Positions 52,788 through 60,135 of a DNA stretch of 60,135 nucleotides are shown here, in pieces; the first letter of the stretch is position 1, and each line of letters opens with the position of its first letter. The stretch lies in assembly GCA_023129415.1 (NCBI GenBank), contig JAGMCF010000192.1:1-60135 (forward strand), read 5' to 3'. The position numbers were made by a program, and so were the translations under genes. Source of the stretch: Candidatus Cloacimonadota bacterium. GTDB lineage: Bacteria; Cloacimonadota; Cloacimonadia; JGIOTU-2. The notes under the pieces are model-generated. The model was not told the origin of the DNA. It saw nothing but the letters and a program-made list of their open reading frames with translations, and did not search any database.

Positions 52788-54290
52788 ATTAAGAGTTTCA
52801 AATTTTTCAAACAATTCAAGAGCTTTTTGTAGTTGAGGGTCCTGTCTAATTGCGATTTTATTACCTTTTTCTAAGCCGAATTTATTACTGATAATTTGAG
52901 ACTCCAAGGAGTTTCTTAACCAAGCTTGCCCTTCTTCAAATTCTTTTTCAGTATATTCAGTTTCATTTTCACTAATATATTTAACAAAAGAATTAAAAAT
53001 ACCATCAGTTACCGTAAAATCCATATCAATTTCATGAGAGGCAATATAATCAACCGCGAAGTTGAAAAACAAGTTCTTACGACGAACTGCTATTTCAAAC
53101 CGATTTAAAGTATCTTGTTCAATTACTATATCAGGCTTGATACCTCCACCACCATAAACAATTCTTCCGCTCTCTGTATAGAAAATCTCTTTTTCTCTCT
53201 CATTATCTTTATCTAATTCTTCATCAGGGTCTTTATGGATACATCTTCCACTTTTTATATAATACTTTGATGTGGTGATTTTAATCCCATTATTCATTGG
53301 TAATGGAAATAATTGTTGGACTGAGCCCTTCCCGAAACTATTCTCACCAACAATTAATGCCTTATCCCAGTCTTGCAGAGAACCAGCAAATATTTCAGAT
53401 GCACTCGCACTACCATGATTGATTAGGACAATTATTGGTGCTGAGTTGAAACTGTATTTACTTTTTGTATAAAATTCTCTGTCGAATTTTTTTACTCTTC
53501 CTTTTGTATAAACTACTAATTTCTTTTTAGGTAAGAAGTTATCAACTGTTTCAATTGCCTGACTGAGAAGTCCGCCCGGGTTAGAACGCAAGTCAAGGAG
53601 CAATCCTTTCATACCTTGTTCTTCCAGTTCAATCAAGGCATTATGTAAGTCTTTACCTGTTGTAGCATTAAAATTTGTAATTCTAATATAACCTATTTTA
53701 TCAACGATTTTGTACACATAAGGAATGCTTGCAATTTTTACTACATCCCTCTCAATTTCAATTTCCATTTCATCTTTAACACCTTCTCTGATAATAGTTA
53801 TATTTACGGTTGTTCCTTTTGGACCTCGCAAGTTTTTGGCAGCTTTGCTTGAACTCCATCCTTCTGTAGATTCTTCATTAACTTTTATTATTTGGTCGCC
53901 TGCCATCAGTCCAGAACGGGAAGCAGGGGTTCCTTCTATTACAGATATTATTGTTATGTAGTTGTCTTGTGCGGAAATATGAATTCCAAGACCTCCAAAT
54001 TCACCTTTAGTTGTAGTTTTTAACTCTTCAAAGTCCTCACTTGTCAAAAAGGTTGTATAAGGGTCAAGGGTTTTTACCATTCCTCTTATAGCACCAAATA
54101 TTAATTCTTCAGGATCGATTTCATCGACATAAACCTGTGGGATTAAGTCTGAGACTTTACTCATTAGTATTAAATAATCATAGTAGGTTCTACCTTTATT
54201 TTCAGCTCGTGCAGCACTAAATCTTCCTGCCCAAAAGCCAACAAGGATTAGAATAACTATTACAAGAATAACATTCTTCTTTATTTTCAT
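52743..54290 (-). CDS. ctpA: C-terminal processing peptidase, S41 family
   Basis: This 515-residue protease has an N-terminal membrane anchor (VILVIVILILVGFWAGRFSA) and acts in the periplasm. The PDZ domain lies at residues about 95-175 (GGLGIHISAQDNYITIISVI, GTPASRSGLMAGDQIIKVNE). The tail-specific protease core has LLLDLRSNPGGLLSQAIETV, the catalytic Ser in NHGSASASEIFAGSLQDW and the catalytic Lys in GENSFGKGSVQQLFP. The C-terminal helical extension (KNLFFNFAVDYIASHEIDMD) fits the Ctp-3-like group. It starts 7 bp after tmk ends, so the two form an operon. The 3' end lies in the tandem duplication. Confidence 0.93.
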   Translation of the reverse strand: MKIKKNVILVIVILILVGFWAGRFSAARAENKGRTYYDYLILMSKVSDLIPQVYVDEIDPEELIFGAIRGMVKTLDPYTTFLTSEDFEELKTTTKGEFGGLGIHISAQDNYITIISVIEGTPASRSGLMAGDQIIKVNEESTEGWSSSKAAKNLRGPKGTTVNITIIREGVKDEMEIEIERDVVKIASIPYVYKIVDKIGYIRITNFNATTGKDLHNALIELEEQGMKGLLLDLRSNPGGLLSQAIETVDNFLPKKKLVVYTKGRVKKFDREFYTKSKYSFNSAPIIVLINHGSASASEIFAGSLQDWDKALIVGENSFGKGSVQQLFPLPMNNGIKITTSKYYIKSGRCIHKDPDEELDKDNEREKEIFYTESGRIVYGGGGIKPDIVIEQDTLNRFEIAVRRKNLFFNFAVDYIASHEIDMDFTVTDGIFNSFVKYISENETEYTEKEFEEGQAWLRNSLESQIISNKFGLEKGNKIAIRQDPQLQKALELFEKFETLNEMFASAADTTDVKK

Positions 54291-54297
54291 AGTTTTA

Positions 54298-54957
54298 TTA
54301 CCTCATTTTTTTATTCTTAAATCGATTTTTTAGCATTTGAGAAATATGACTCATTATTTTATAATGTATGGTTTCTACCTTATCTTGTCCATCTAAAACT
54401 ATTATTCTCTCTTTTTCAGATTTTGCTAATTCAAGAAATCCTTCTCTTACTTTTTGGTGAAAATTTATATTCTCACTTTCCAATCTGTCAATTCCTTTTG
54501 ATGGATCAACATCTTTTTGCACTCTTGAAAGCCCTATTTCTACTGGCAAATCAAGCACAAAGGTTATATCAGGCTTAAGTCCACCTGTTGCTATTTTATT
54601 TATAAAGTCAATATCTTTATAAGAAATCTCTCTTGCAGCACCCTGATATGCATAAGTAGAGTCGTAATATCTGTCACAAATTACAATAATGCCTTTTTTA
54701 AGAGCAGGCAGAATCCATTCTATTGTATGTTGGCTACGGCTTGCCATATAAAGAAAGATTTCTGTAAGCCTATGCATTTCTGTGAATTCTTTGTTAAGCA
54801 AGAGATCTCTTATTTTTTCAGAAATACGTGGTCCACCAGGTTCACGAGTGAACAAAACTTTATAATCCTGAATTCTAAGTTCTTCAGCTAAAAGTTTTGC
54901 TTGTGTTGTCTTACCGCAGCCTTCTATGCCTTCAAAAGTGATGAATAAGCCTTTCAT
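54298..54957 (-). CDS. tmk: thymidylate kinase
   Basis: Tmk phosphorylates dTMP to dTDP for DNA synthesis. The 219-residue enzyme has the P-loop FEGIEGCGKTTQAKLLAEEL, the DR(x) type LFTREPGGPRISEKIRDLLL and CDRYYDSTYAYQGAARE, and the lid region KDVDPSKGIDRLESENINFH. All catalytic elements are present and the length is normal. It lies between the tRNA-Arg gene and ctpA on the minus strand. The last residues (RFKNKKMR) are basic and variable. Confidence 0.96.
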   Translation of the reverse strand: MKGLFITFEGIEGCGKTTQAKLLAEELRIQDYKVLFTREPGGPRISEKIRDLLLNKEFTEMHRLTEIFLYMASRSQHTIEWILPALKKGIIVICDRYYDSTYAYQGAAREISYKDIDFINKIATGGLKPDITFVLDLPVEIGLSRVQKDVDPSKGIDRLESENINFHQKVREGFLELAKSEKERIIVLDGQDKVETIHYKIMSHISQMLKNRFKNKKMR

Positions 54958-54980
54958 AATAAAAATTTCCTTAAATAATC

Positions 54981-55057
54981 TGGCACGCCCGGAGGGAGTC
55001 GAACCCCCAACAGTCGGATCCGAAGTCCGATGCTCTATCCAATTGAACTACGGGCGC
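54981..55057 (-). tRNA. tRNA-Arg (anticodon TCG)
   Basis: On the minus strand GCGCCCG, TAGTTCAATTGGATAGAGC, then the anticodon arm TCGGA-CTTCGGA-TCCGA with TCG at the centre, GGGGGTTCGACTCCC for the T arm, and CGGGCGT-G-CCA. The CCA end is encoded. The first acceptor pair is G-T; other stems are complete. Confidence 0.93.
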
Positions 55058-55538
55058 ACATATTACAAATTCCTATATAATTTATTTTATGTCAATAATT
55101 TTCATCATTGAGCTGAGGTGTCACGGTTTCCCGATGCATCGGGATGACATATGCAACTGTCATGGAATGGTCCATGACAGCTAAGAAGAATTTATTTTGT
55201 GTCAATAATTTTCATTCTTGAAAATGTTAGACAATTTTTTCATAATTTTTAGTAGAAAATTTGTTGACAGTGAAAATATATTTTAATGAGTTGACTAATG
55301 AATTTAAGATGCAATAAAATATTAAAAAATTTATTATGATTGTTAATATTGTTTATGACACAAACGGAAAAATATTCTCGAAAAAAATTAATATGAAACA
55401 TACATGTCTTGAATCCCCGATTAGATCGGGGACGGGACACAAAGAAGTATGAAAATGGTATTTAATTTAGAAGTTATTATATTTCTATTTCTTTATTCTT
55501 TGTGTTCTTTGTGCTCTTTGTGGTAAAGGTATTTACAT
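55058..55538. repeat. palindrome-rich intergenic region
   Basis: No gene (the 55249-55440 minus ORF is repeat translation). It holds TCCCGATGCATCGGGA (55129-55144, perfect 16-bp palindrome), CTGTCATGGAATGGTCCATG with ACAG (55157-55180), an ATGAAACATACATG element (55392-55455) with TCCCCGATTAGATCGGGGA, and a TTCTTTGTGTTCTTTGTGCT leader (55498-55529) ahead of the channel gene. Confidence 0.75.
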
Positions 55539-56558
55539 ATGAAAGATAAATTTTCTTCAAAAATTCTTAAGAAATTCTTATGGGCTGGTTTAGCTCTCAT
55601 AATAGTTATTCTCATAGGAACAATTGCTTACTGGTTTATTGGCAATAAACAAGATTCAATAATAAATTGCATTTACATGACGGTTATTACAATTGCTACA
55701 ATAGGGTATGGTGAAATAGTAGACCTTTCCAGCCGACCACTTGGAAGGGTATTTACAATGCTCTTGGCTTTTTCAGGATTTGGAATATTGACTTATGTAT
55801 TTTCAAGTTTTACAGCTTTTGCTGTGGAAGGTGAGTTGAAAGCAACCTTCATAAGGAGGAAAATGGAGAAAAACATAAAAAAACTTAAGAATCACTTCAT
55901 AATATGCGGAATTGAAGGAGTGGGATTTCATATTATAAATGAACTTAATAATACGAATAGGCCTTGTGTAGTTATAGATAAAGATAAGATGAAAATAGAA
56001 AAGTTAACTGAAAAGTTTCCTGAACAGATTTATATTGAGGGTGACGCAACTGAAGATATTATACTTTTAAAAGCTGGGATAGAAAATGCAAAGGGGATTT
56101 TTGCAGCTACCAATGATGACAATATAAATTTAGTAATATGTCTAAGCGCAAAGCAGATTAATAATAAAATAAAGATGGTTTCTGGTTGTAATGATATTAT
56201 GAACATAATGAAGATGAAAAAGTCTGGAGCAGATCATGTGATTTCACCAACCTTTATTGGTGGGCTCAGAATGGCATCTGAAATGATAAGACCTGCAGCA
56301 GTCTCCTTCCTGGATACTATGTTAAGAGATAAATATAAAAATTTACGCATTGAGGATTTACCTGTTTCTGATTTATATATTGGAAAACCCGTCTCAGCTT
56401 TAAATCTAAAAAAATACAATAATACATTATTATTAGCAATTAAGACTGAAAGTGATTGGATATATAATCCTTCAGAAAGTTTCATTCTCGAGTCAAATCA
56501 TAAATTAGTAGTAATGACCACGCCTGAAGAAAGAGAAGAATTAGAAAAGAACATTTAA
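55539..56558 (+). CDS. potassium channel with RCK/TrkA domains
   Basis: This 339-residue two-TM channel has TM1 (WAGLALIIVILIGTIAYWFI), the pore helix and selectivity filter TIATIGYGEIV (the K+ signature T(I/V)GYG), then TM2 (VFTMLLAFSGFGILTYVFSS). The cytoplasmic RCK-N domain (HFIICGIEGVGFHIINELNN, GDATEDIILLKAGIENAKGI) and an RCK-C domain (RIEDLPVSDLYIGKPVSALN) follow. It resembles MthK or Kch-type channels gated by ligands at the RCK ring. GxExVG replaces the GxGxxG dinucleotide loop in part (GIEGVG). Its Shine-Dalgarno (AAAGG) is provided by a leader repeat. Confidence 0.93.
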   Translation: MKDKFSSKILKKFLWAGLALIIVILIGTIAYWFIGNKQDSIINCIYMTVITIATIGYGEIVDLSSRPLGRVFTMLLAFSGFGILTYVFSSFTAFAVEGELKATFIRRKMEKNIKKLKNHFIICGIEGVGFHIINELNNTNRPCVVIDKDKMKIEKLTEKFPEQIYIEGDATEDIILLKAGIENAKGIFAATNDDNINLVICLSAKQINNKIKMVSGCNDIMNIMKMKKSGADHVISPTFIGGLRMASEMIRPAAVSFLDTMLRDKYKNLRIEDLPVSDLYIGKPVSALNLKKYNNTLLLAIKTESDWIYNPSESFILESNHKLVVMTTPEEREELEKNI

Positions 56559-56596
56559 ACAGAGATTCCTCTCCAATGAGGTTTAAATATATATTC

Positions 56597-56637
56597 AATA
56601 GGCAATAGGAAAAAAGCAGTAGGCAGTTGGCAATAAC
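56597..56637. repeat. left-flank repeat of the second four-helix-bundle gene
   Basis: AATAGGCAATAGGAAAAAAG and CAGTAGGCAGTTGGCAATAA. The TTGGCAATAA arm (56627-56636) returns inverted as TTAATTGCCAA (57119-57129), one base longer. Confidence 0.65.
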
Positions 56638-56657
56638 TAAAAAACATATTATAAAAG

Positions 56658-57122
56658 ATGACAAATTTTAAAGATTTAACTGTTTATAAAAAAGCTTTTA
56701 GTATGGCAATGGAGATTTATCATCTTACTAAAAGTTTTCCTAAAGATGAACTTTATTCCCTTACAAATCAAATTAGAAAATCATCTCGTTCTGTTTGCTC
56801 AAATATTGCTGAAGGATACAGAAAACGTCAATATCCAGCACACTTTATAAGTAAAATATCTGATGCGGATATGGAAAATAGCGAAACACAAGTATGGATT
56901 GATTTTGCCTTTAGTTGTAATTACATTGATAAAAATATAAAGCAAGGTTTAGAAAATAAAACAATTGAAATAGGACGACTTTTAAATCATATGATAGAAA
57001 ATCCGGAGAAATATAAGAAAAAAAGTAATCCATCAACTGGCGGGAAAAGGCAATTGAATAATGTGAGCAATCTTCCCGTCCGCGGGGATAGTAAGCAAAA
57101 GGGAAAAGTTGGCAACTGTTAA
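56658..57122 (+). CDS. four helix bundle protein (23S rRNA intervening-sequence type), second copy
   Basis: This 154-residue protein is of the same family as the gene after yidC. FKDLTVYKKAFSMAMEIYHL, FPKDELYSLTNQIRKSSRSV and CSNIAEGYRKRQYPAHFISK are textbook family segments. The conserved domain ends near residue 120 (NHMIENPEKYKK). The remaining tail (SNPSTGGKRQLNNVSNLPVR..) is encoded by flanking repeats, including the palindrome TCCCGTCCGCGGGGA (57074-57088). Inverted TTGGCAATAA-type arms flank it. It is only distantly similar to the first copy, so it is not a recent duplicate. Confidence 0.87.
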   Translation: MTNFKDLTVYKKAFSMAMEIYHLTKSFPKDELYSLTNQIRKSSRSVCSNIAEGYRKRQYPAHFISKISDADMENSETQVWIDFAFSCNYIDKNIKQGLENKTIEIGRLLNHMIENPEKYKKKSNPSTGGKRQLNNVSNLPVRGDSKQKGKVGNC

Positions 57123-57140
57123 TTGCCAATTGCCGATTGC
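57119..57140. repeat. right-flank inverted repeat of the second four-helix-bundle gene
   Basis: TTAATTGCCAATTGCCGATT. The reverse complement GGCAATTGGCAATTAA resembles the left flank text. Confidence 0.6.
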
Positions 57141-57260
57141 ATCTTAAATGTATATTTTTCTGCCGAATGGATGGAATTCCTGTTAAACAGATCTTTTTTA
57201 TAGTTTCAGTATATAGCACATTATCCATACTAACCAAGAGTATTGGTAATAATTGTAAGT

Positions 57261-58151
57261 ATGTTTACAATCAGAAAGATACGAAAATCACACAAAGAGA
57301 GGATCTTAGCTATTTCTTCAAAAATATGGGAGGGTGATGATTATGTAACTTCAATATTTGAAAAGTGGATTGATGATGAAAAAGGAGAGTTTACGGGTAT
57401 TTGGTTAAATAATCAACTTGTTGGCTTTGGTAAACTTACTTTTATTACTCCAACAGATGTGTGGCTTGAGGGTTTACGAAAAGATTTGTGTTTAGAACAA
57501 AAGGGGGTAGGATCAGCTTTAACGAAATATTATCTTGAAAGATTGAAACAAGAGCCAAATCTTACTTCAATTCGCTTTGCAACCTATTTTCAAAATTATG
57601 CTTCTATCAAGCTTTCTGAGCGATTAGGATTTGAACTGGTTGCAAAACTTTCTTTAAAAGAGTTTGACCTTAATATATATAAGAAAGAGATTAAAAAGCC
57701 TGAAAATGTAAAAGACATTTCAAATAAGGAAATAATTTTGGATTATATACATAAATCAAAATGGTTTGAGCTTTTTAAAAATTTTATCACAATTGGTTGG
57801 ATTGCTTATCCATATTCCGATGATTTCATAGCAGAGAGATTTATTAAACAAAATAGATGTTATGGTATTATTGAAAAGAATGAGATAAAAGGGCTTATTT
57901 TATGGGGTAAGGCTCATAGTAAAGTGAGTTTAAAAATTTCATTTTTTGATGCCAAAGATAATGAAAAAGCAAAAAACTTATTTGTATTCATAAAATCTTA
58001 TGCAATATCTCAAGGTTATGAAAACATTGAAGCAATGCTTCCGGATATTCCAAGAGTAAAAAAATATTTTAAAGAGAATGGATTTAAAAGCTGGGCTCAA
58101 GAACATGACTTTTTGATTTATGAATTTCCACTTCAAAAACTGGAGAAATGA
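57261..58151 (+). CDS. GNAT family N-acetyltransferase, two-domain
   Basis: A 296-residue protein starting at ATG 57261; the track start (TTG, 57243) adds only six unlikely residues. The N-terminal GNAT domain (TIRKIRKSHKERILAISSKI, GIWLNNQLVGFGKLTFITPT) has the acetyl-CoA loop LCLEQKGVGSALTKYYLERL, a relaxed QxxGxG/A pattern, and FATYFQNYASIKLSERLGFE. Residues about 155-296 form a second, degenerate GNAT-like domain (GIIEKNEIKGLILWGKAHSK, NLFVFIKSYAISQGYENIEA). The substrate is unknown. It is followed 78 bp later by the STAS-domain gene on the same strand. Confidence 0.83.
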   Translation: MFTIRKIRKSHKERILAISSKIWEGDDYVTSIFEKWIDDEKGEFTGIWLNNQLVGFGKLTFITPTDVWLEGLRKDLCLEQKGVGSALTKYYLERLKQEPNLTSIRFATYFQNYASIKLSERLGFELVAKLSLKEFDLNIYKKEIKKPENVKDISNKEIILDYIHKSKWFELFKNFITIGWIAYPYSDDFIAERFIKQNRCYGIIEKNEIKGLILWGKAHSKVSLKISFFDAKDNEKAKNLFVFIKSYAISQGYENIEAMLPDIPRVKKYFKENGFKSWAQEHDFLIYEFPLQKLEK

Positions 58152-58229
58152 ATATTTATAATATATTAGCAATTATTCGTTTTTATTAGTGGGAGAATAC
58201 TATTGAATATAATTATTTTAGGAGAGTGA

Positions 58230-60135
58230 ATGTTAGAAATCAAAATTACTTATGAAGGCACGATACCCGTTTTGAACCTAAAAGGCAGATTTGATGGGTA
58301 TGGGGCTTCTTTGTTCGATGAAGAATCAGGCAAAATAAGCAGTGACATGAAATATTGGATTATTGATTTTTCAGGTGTTGAATACCTATCAAGTGCTGGT
58401 ATCAGGTCTTTGATAAAAGTAGAAAAAGCACTCCACAAAAAAACAGGGTGGTCTATTTTAGTTGGACTATATCCTGATTTGAAGAGGGTTTTAGAACTTA
58501 CAGGTTTATTAGGACAATTTCATATTTCAGATTCACTTTCAGAAGCATTAAAGCAAGTTAAAGAAACCCAAACTGCTGATAAATCTGCAACAAAACATCT
58601 ATTTGATGATAGAGAGTACCAATTAAGATGGGCTTCTAAGAAAGCAAGTATCCTTGATTTGTGGGGTTCTTTGAAGAATATAGAAGATGGTGAATTATCA
58701 TCTAAAAGTCTCATCAGAACAAATCTCAAAGAGTTGGGGTATGCTTTTGGTATTGGTGGGTTTGGAAACACAAAAGGTCAGGCTTTTGAAGCACTTGGAG
58801 AATTTATTTCAACCCCAACATTTGCAGGAATCATTCCAGCTGATGAATATTGTCTTTCTGACTTTCTTATAACTGATAAACCTTCTGAATCAGATATGTA
58901 TCTATTATCTGCATATGGATTTTCAGGAAAACCTGCAGGAGTTTTTGATGTTAAAAGCAGATTACTCTTTACATTGAAAGAATTAATTGAGGATACATTT
59001 TATCTGACTACAAAAAATAAAGAAGAAGTACCGCCATTGATTGGTTTAATAATATTAGCTGAACCAGGCGAACTTATTTGTGCACATTTCGAAACTAAAA
59101 ATGATATTTCTATTGAAGAATATTGTAAAGAGAGATTCTCCAATGAAAGAGGAACTTTAATTATTGGAATTGCTGCTGATGAGACAGCTTTGAAATCATC
59201 AAAAGATAAATCAGTTTCGCAATTTATGGAGAATATCATTAAATATCCTATAACTGAGACTCGTTTCTTTCACGGACATGGAGTATTGTTAGCCGAATTA
59301 CCAACATTATCCATTAATATGGAGTTAGGCAATAGCATTCAGAAAATATCAAATCTTGAAAATCTTAAAACAGTTGCTCATATCCAGGTAGATTCAGAAA
59401 TTAAAAATGCCAGAGTTTGGTTCTATTTGCCCAAAGCTGTCCGTACTGCTGATGAAAAAAGGCTAAAAATTGATGTAGAGAAAGGAACGGAATTATTAGA
59501 TGAATGGGATGTTATCATCAGACGAATATACTCCAATGCTGGACGAGTTGTTATTAGAGAATTGCATGGAGGTTTCACTTCAAAAACCTTTTATGTAACC
59601 AGTTATGACAAAGAAGGCAGAAGACTGCTTCCCACAGTTTTGAAGATAGGATCAATTAAAGACACCCAAAATGAAGTAAATGCTTATCATGATTATGTTA
59701 AAAAGTTCATTTTGAACAATAGTGTAACAATTATGGGCACTACTACTTATGGAAATTGGGGTGGATTGCGTTACAATTTTGTCGGTATAAATGGTCCTGA
59801 TAGTAAATTAACATGGTTGACAGATTACTATCGAAGACTCCCAGCAGATGAGCTGATTCCTCTTTTTGATAGAGTATTTACTGATATACTAAAGCCCTGG
59901 TATGGTCAACCTAAATGGGAACCAATTTATCCTTATGCTGAGCACAATCCACTTGAAATGTTTCCAGGCATATTTGATTCTTTAGAAAAGGAAGTTGGCA
60001 TCTCACCTGATGAAAAGATTGTGTATTGTAAGGAACTTGGGATGGAACTTCCAAATCCATTTTACTTCCTAAAGTACGAATATCCAAAGCGTAAGGGATA
60101 TTCCCAACTTTGGTATAAATCCATTACTCATGGAG
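58230..60135 (+). CDS. STAS-domain protein with central uncharacterised region and kinase-like tail (3' partial)
   Basis: This ORF runs past the window end (at least 635 residues) and is absent from the track. TTAGGAG stands five bases before ATG. Residues 1-110 form a STAS anti-sigma-antagonist domain: IPVLNLKGRFDGYGASLFDE and IIDFSGVEYLSSAGIRSLIK, with the Ser at the phosphorylatable position. Residues about 130-360 (LGYAFGIGGFGNTKGQAFEA, ADEYCLSDFLITDKPSESDM) resemble a degenerate SpoIIE/PP2C-like module. From about residue 465, TVLKIGSIKDTQNEVNAYHD looks like a kinase/aminoglycoside-phosphotransferase N-lobe (Lys in LKIG, Glu in NEVNAY), then NWGGLRYNFVGING. I do not recognise the whole architecture. 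Confidence 0.65.
   Translation, partial: MLEIKITYEGTIPVLNLKGRFDGYGASLFDEESGKISSDMKYWIIDFSGVEYLSSAGIRSLIKVEKALHKKTGWSILVGLYPDLKRVLELTGLLGQFHISDSLSEALKQVKETQTADKSATKHLFDDREYQLRWASKKASILDLWGSLKNIEDGELSSKSLIRTNLKELGYAFGIGGFGNTKGQAFEALGEFISTPTFAGIIPADEYCLSDFLITDKPSESDMYLLSAYGFSGKPAGVFDVKSRLLFTLKELIEDTFYLTTKNKEEVPPLIGLIILAEPGELICAHFETKNDISIEEYCKERFSNERGTLIIGIAADETALKSSKDKSVSQFMENIIKYPITETRFFHGHGVLLAELPTLSINMELGNSIQKISNLENLKTVAHIQVDSEIKNARVWFYLPKAVRTADEKRLKIDVEKGTELLDEWDVIIRRIYSNAGRVVIRELHGGFTSKTFYVTSYDKEGRRLLPTVLKIGSIKDTQNEVNAYHDYVKKFILNNSVTIMGTTTYGNWGGLRYNFVGINGPDSKLTWLTDYYRRLPADELIPLFDRVFTDILKPWYGQPKWEPIYPYAEHNPLEMFPGIFDSLEKEVGISPDEKIVYCKELGMELPNPFYFLKYEYPKRKGYSQLWYKSITHG

Overview
The window is an AT-rich bacterial chromosome segment around the replication origin. 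It carries the conserved dnaA, rpmH, rnpA, yidD, yidC block, with DnaA-box clusters on both sides of dnaA. Several secreted proteins end in type IX secretion (T9SS) sorting tails (YPNP ... GIYFYQL ... KKLIVIR), and a PorU-like C25 peptidase sits next to a PorV-like barrel. This points to the Fibrobacteres-Chlorobi-Bacteroidetes side of the tree; Candidatus Cloacimonadota or a near relative is my best guess. That placement is inference from gene style and order, not a phylogeny.

Layout. 0-4.3 kb, minus strand: recJ, an outer-membrane barrel and a lipoprotein. 4.3-9.2 kb: bipartite oriC with dnaA (minus), then rpmH-rnpA-yidD-yidC (plus), ending in a four-helix-bundle gene flanked by inverted repeats. 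9.24-9.51 kb: a large-type SRP RNA that the ORF track covers with a false ORF. 9.6-14.2 kb: a radical SAM protein and a run of metal-export-like membrane proteins (DUF401, ArsP_2-like, split ArsP_1-like permease).

12.8-28.7 kb is an accessory island full of repeats, decayed genes and defence genes. It holds a GNAT gene with a nonsense codon, an ATPase split by palindromic elements, an AbiE toxin-antitoxin pair, a BcgI-like restriction-methyltransferase fusion with its specificity subunit, four relics of other specificity-subunit 3' ends, a HEPN-like gene behind a proteasome-like Ntn-hydrolase gene, a Panacea antitoxin with a RelE-like toxin, an AAA_4-type relic, and a DUF1016 nuclease broken by one stop codon beside radC.

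29.5-40 kb, minus strand: porV-like, the 1816-residue PorU-like C25 protein, purD, and a FecR-domain barrel protein. 40.4-52.3 kb, plus strand: cinA, a 2975-residue beta-helix surface protein with five similar modules, and a second small T9SS cargo. 52.4-55.1 kb, minus strand: a 213-bp tandem duplication, a C-terminal processing protease, tmk and tRNA-Arg. 55.5 kb to the end, plus strand: a K+ channel with an RCK domain, a second four-helix-bundle gene flanked by inverted repeats, a double GNAT protein, and a STAS-domain protein with a kinase-like tail that runs off the window.

The theme that cuts across the window is dispersed palindromes. More than twenty copies of a TCCCGAT..ATCGGGA family occur, some nested inside longer mosaic repeats and several translated in frame inside proteins (PurD, a TIGR00725 protein, AbiEi, a signal peptide), as Rickettsia palindromic elements are. 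The strongest candidates for something undescribed are these translated palindromes, the mosaic elements bracketing 13-17 kb, the proteasome-like/HEPN pair, and the STAS protein at the right edge.
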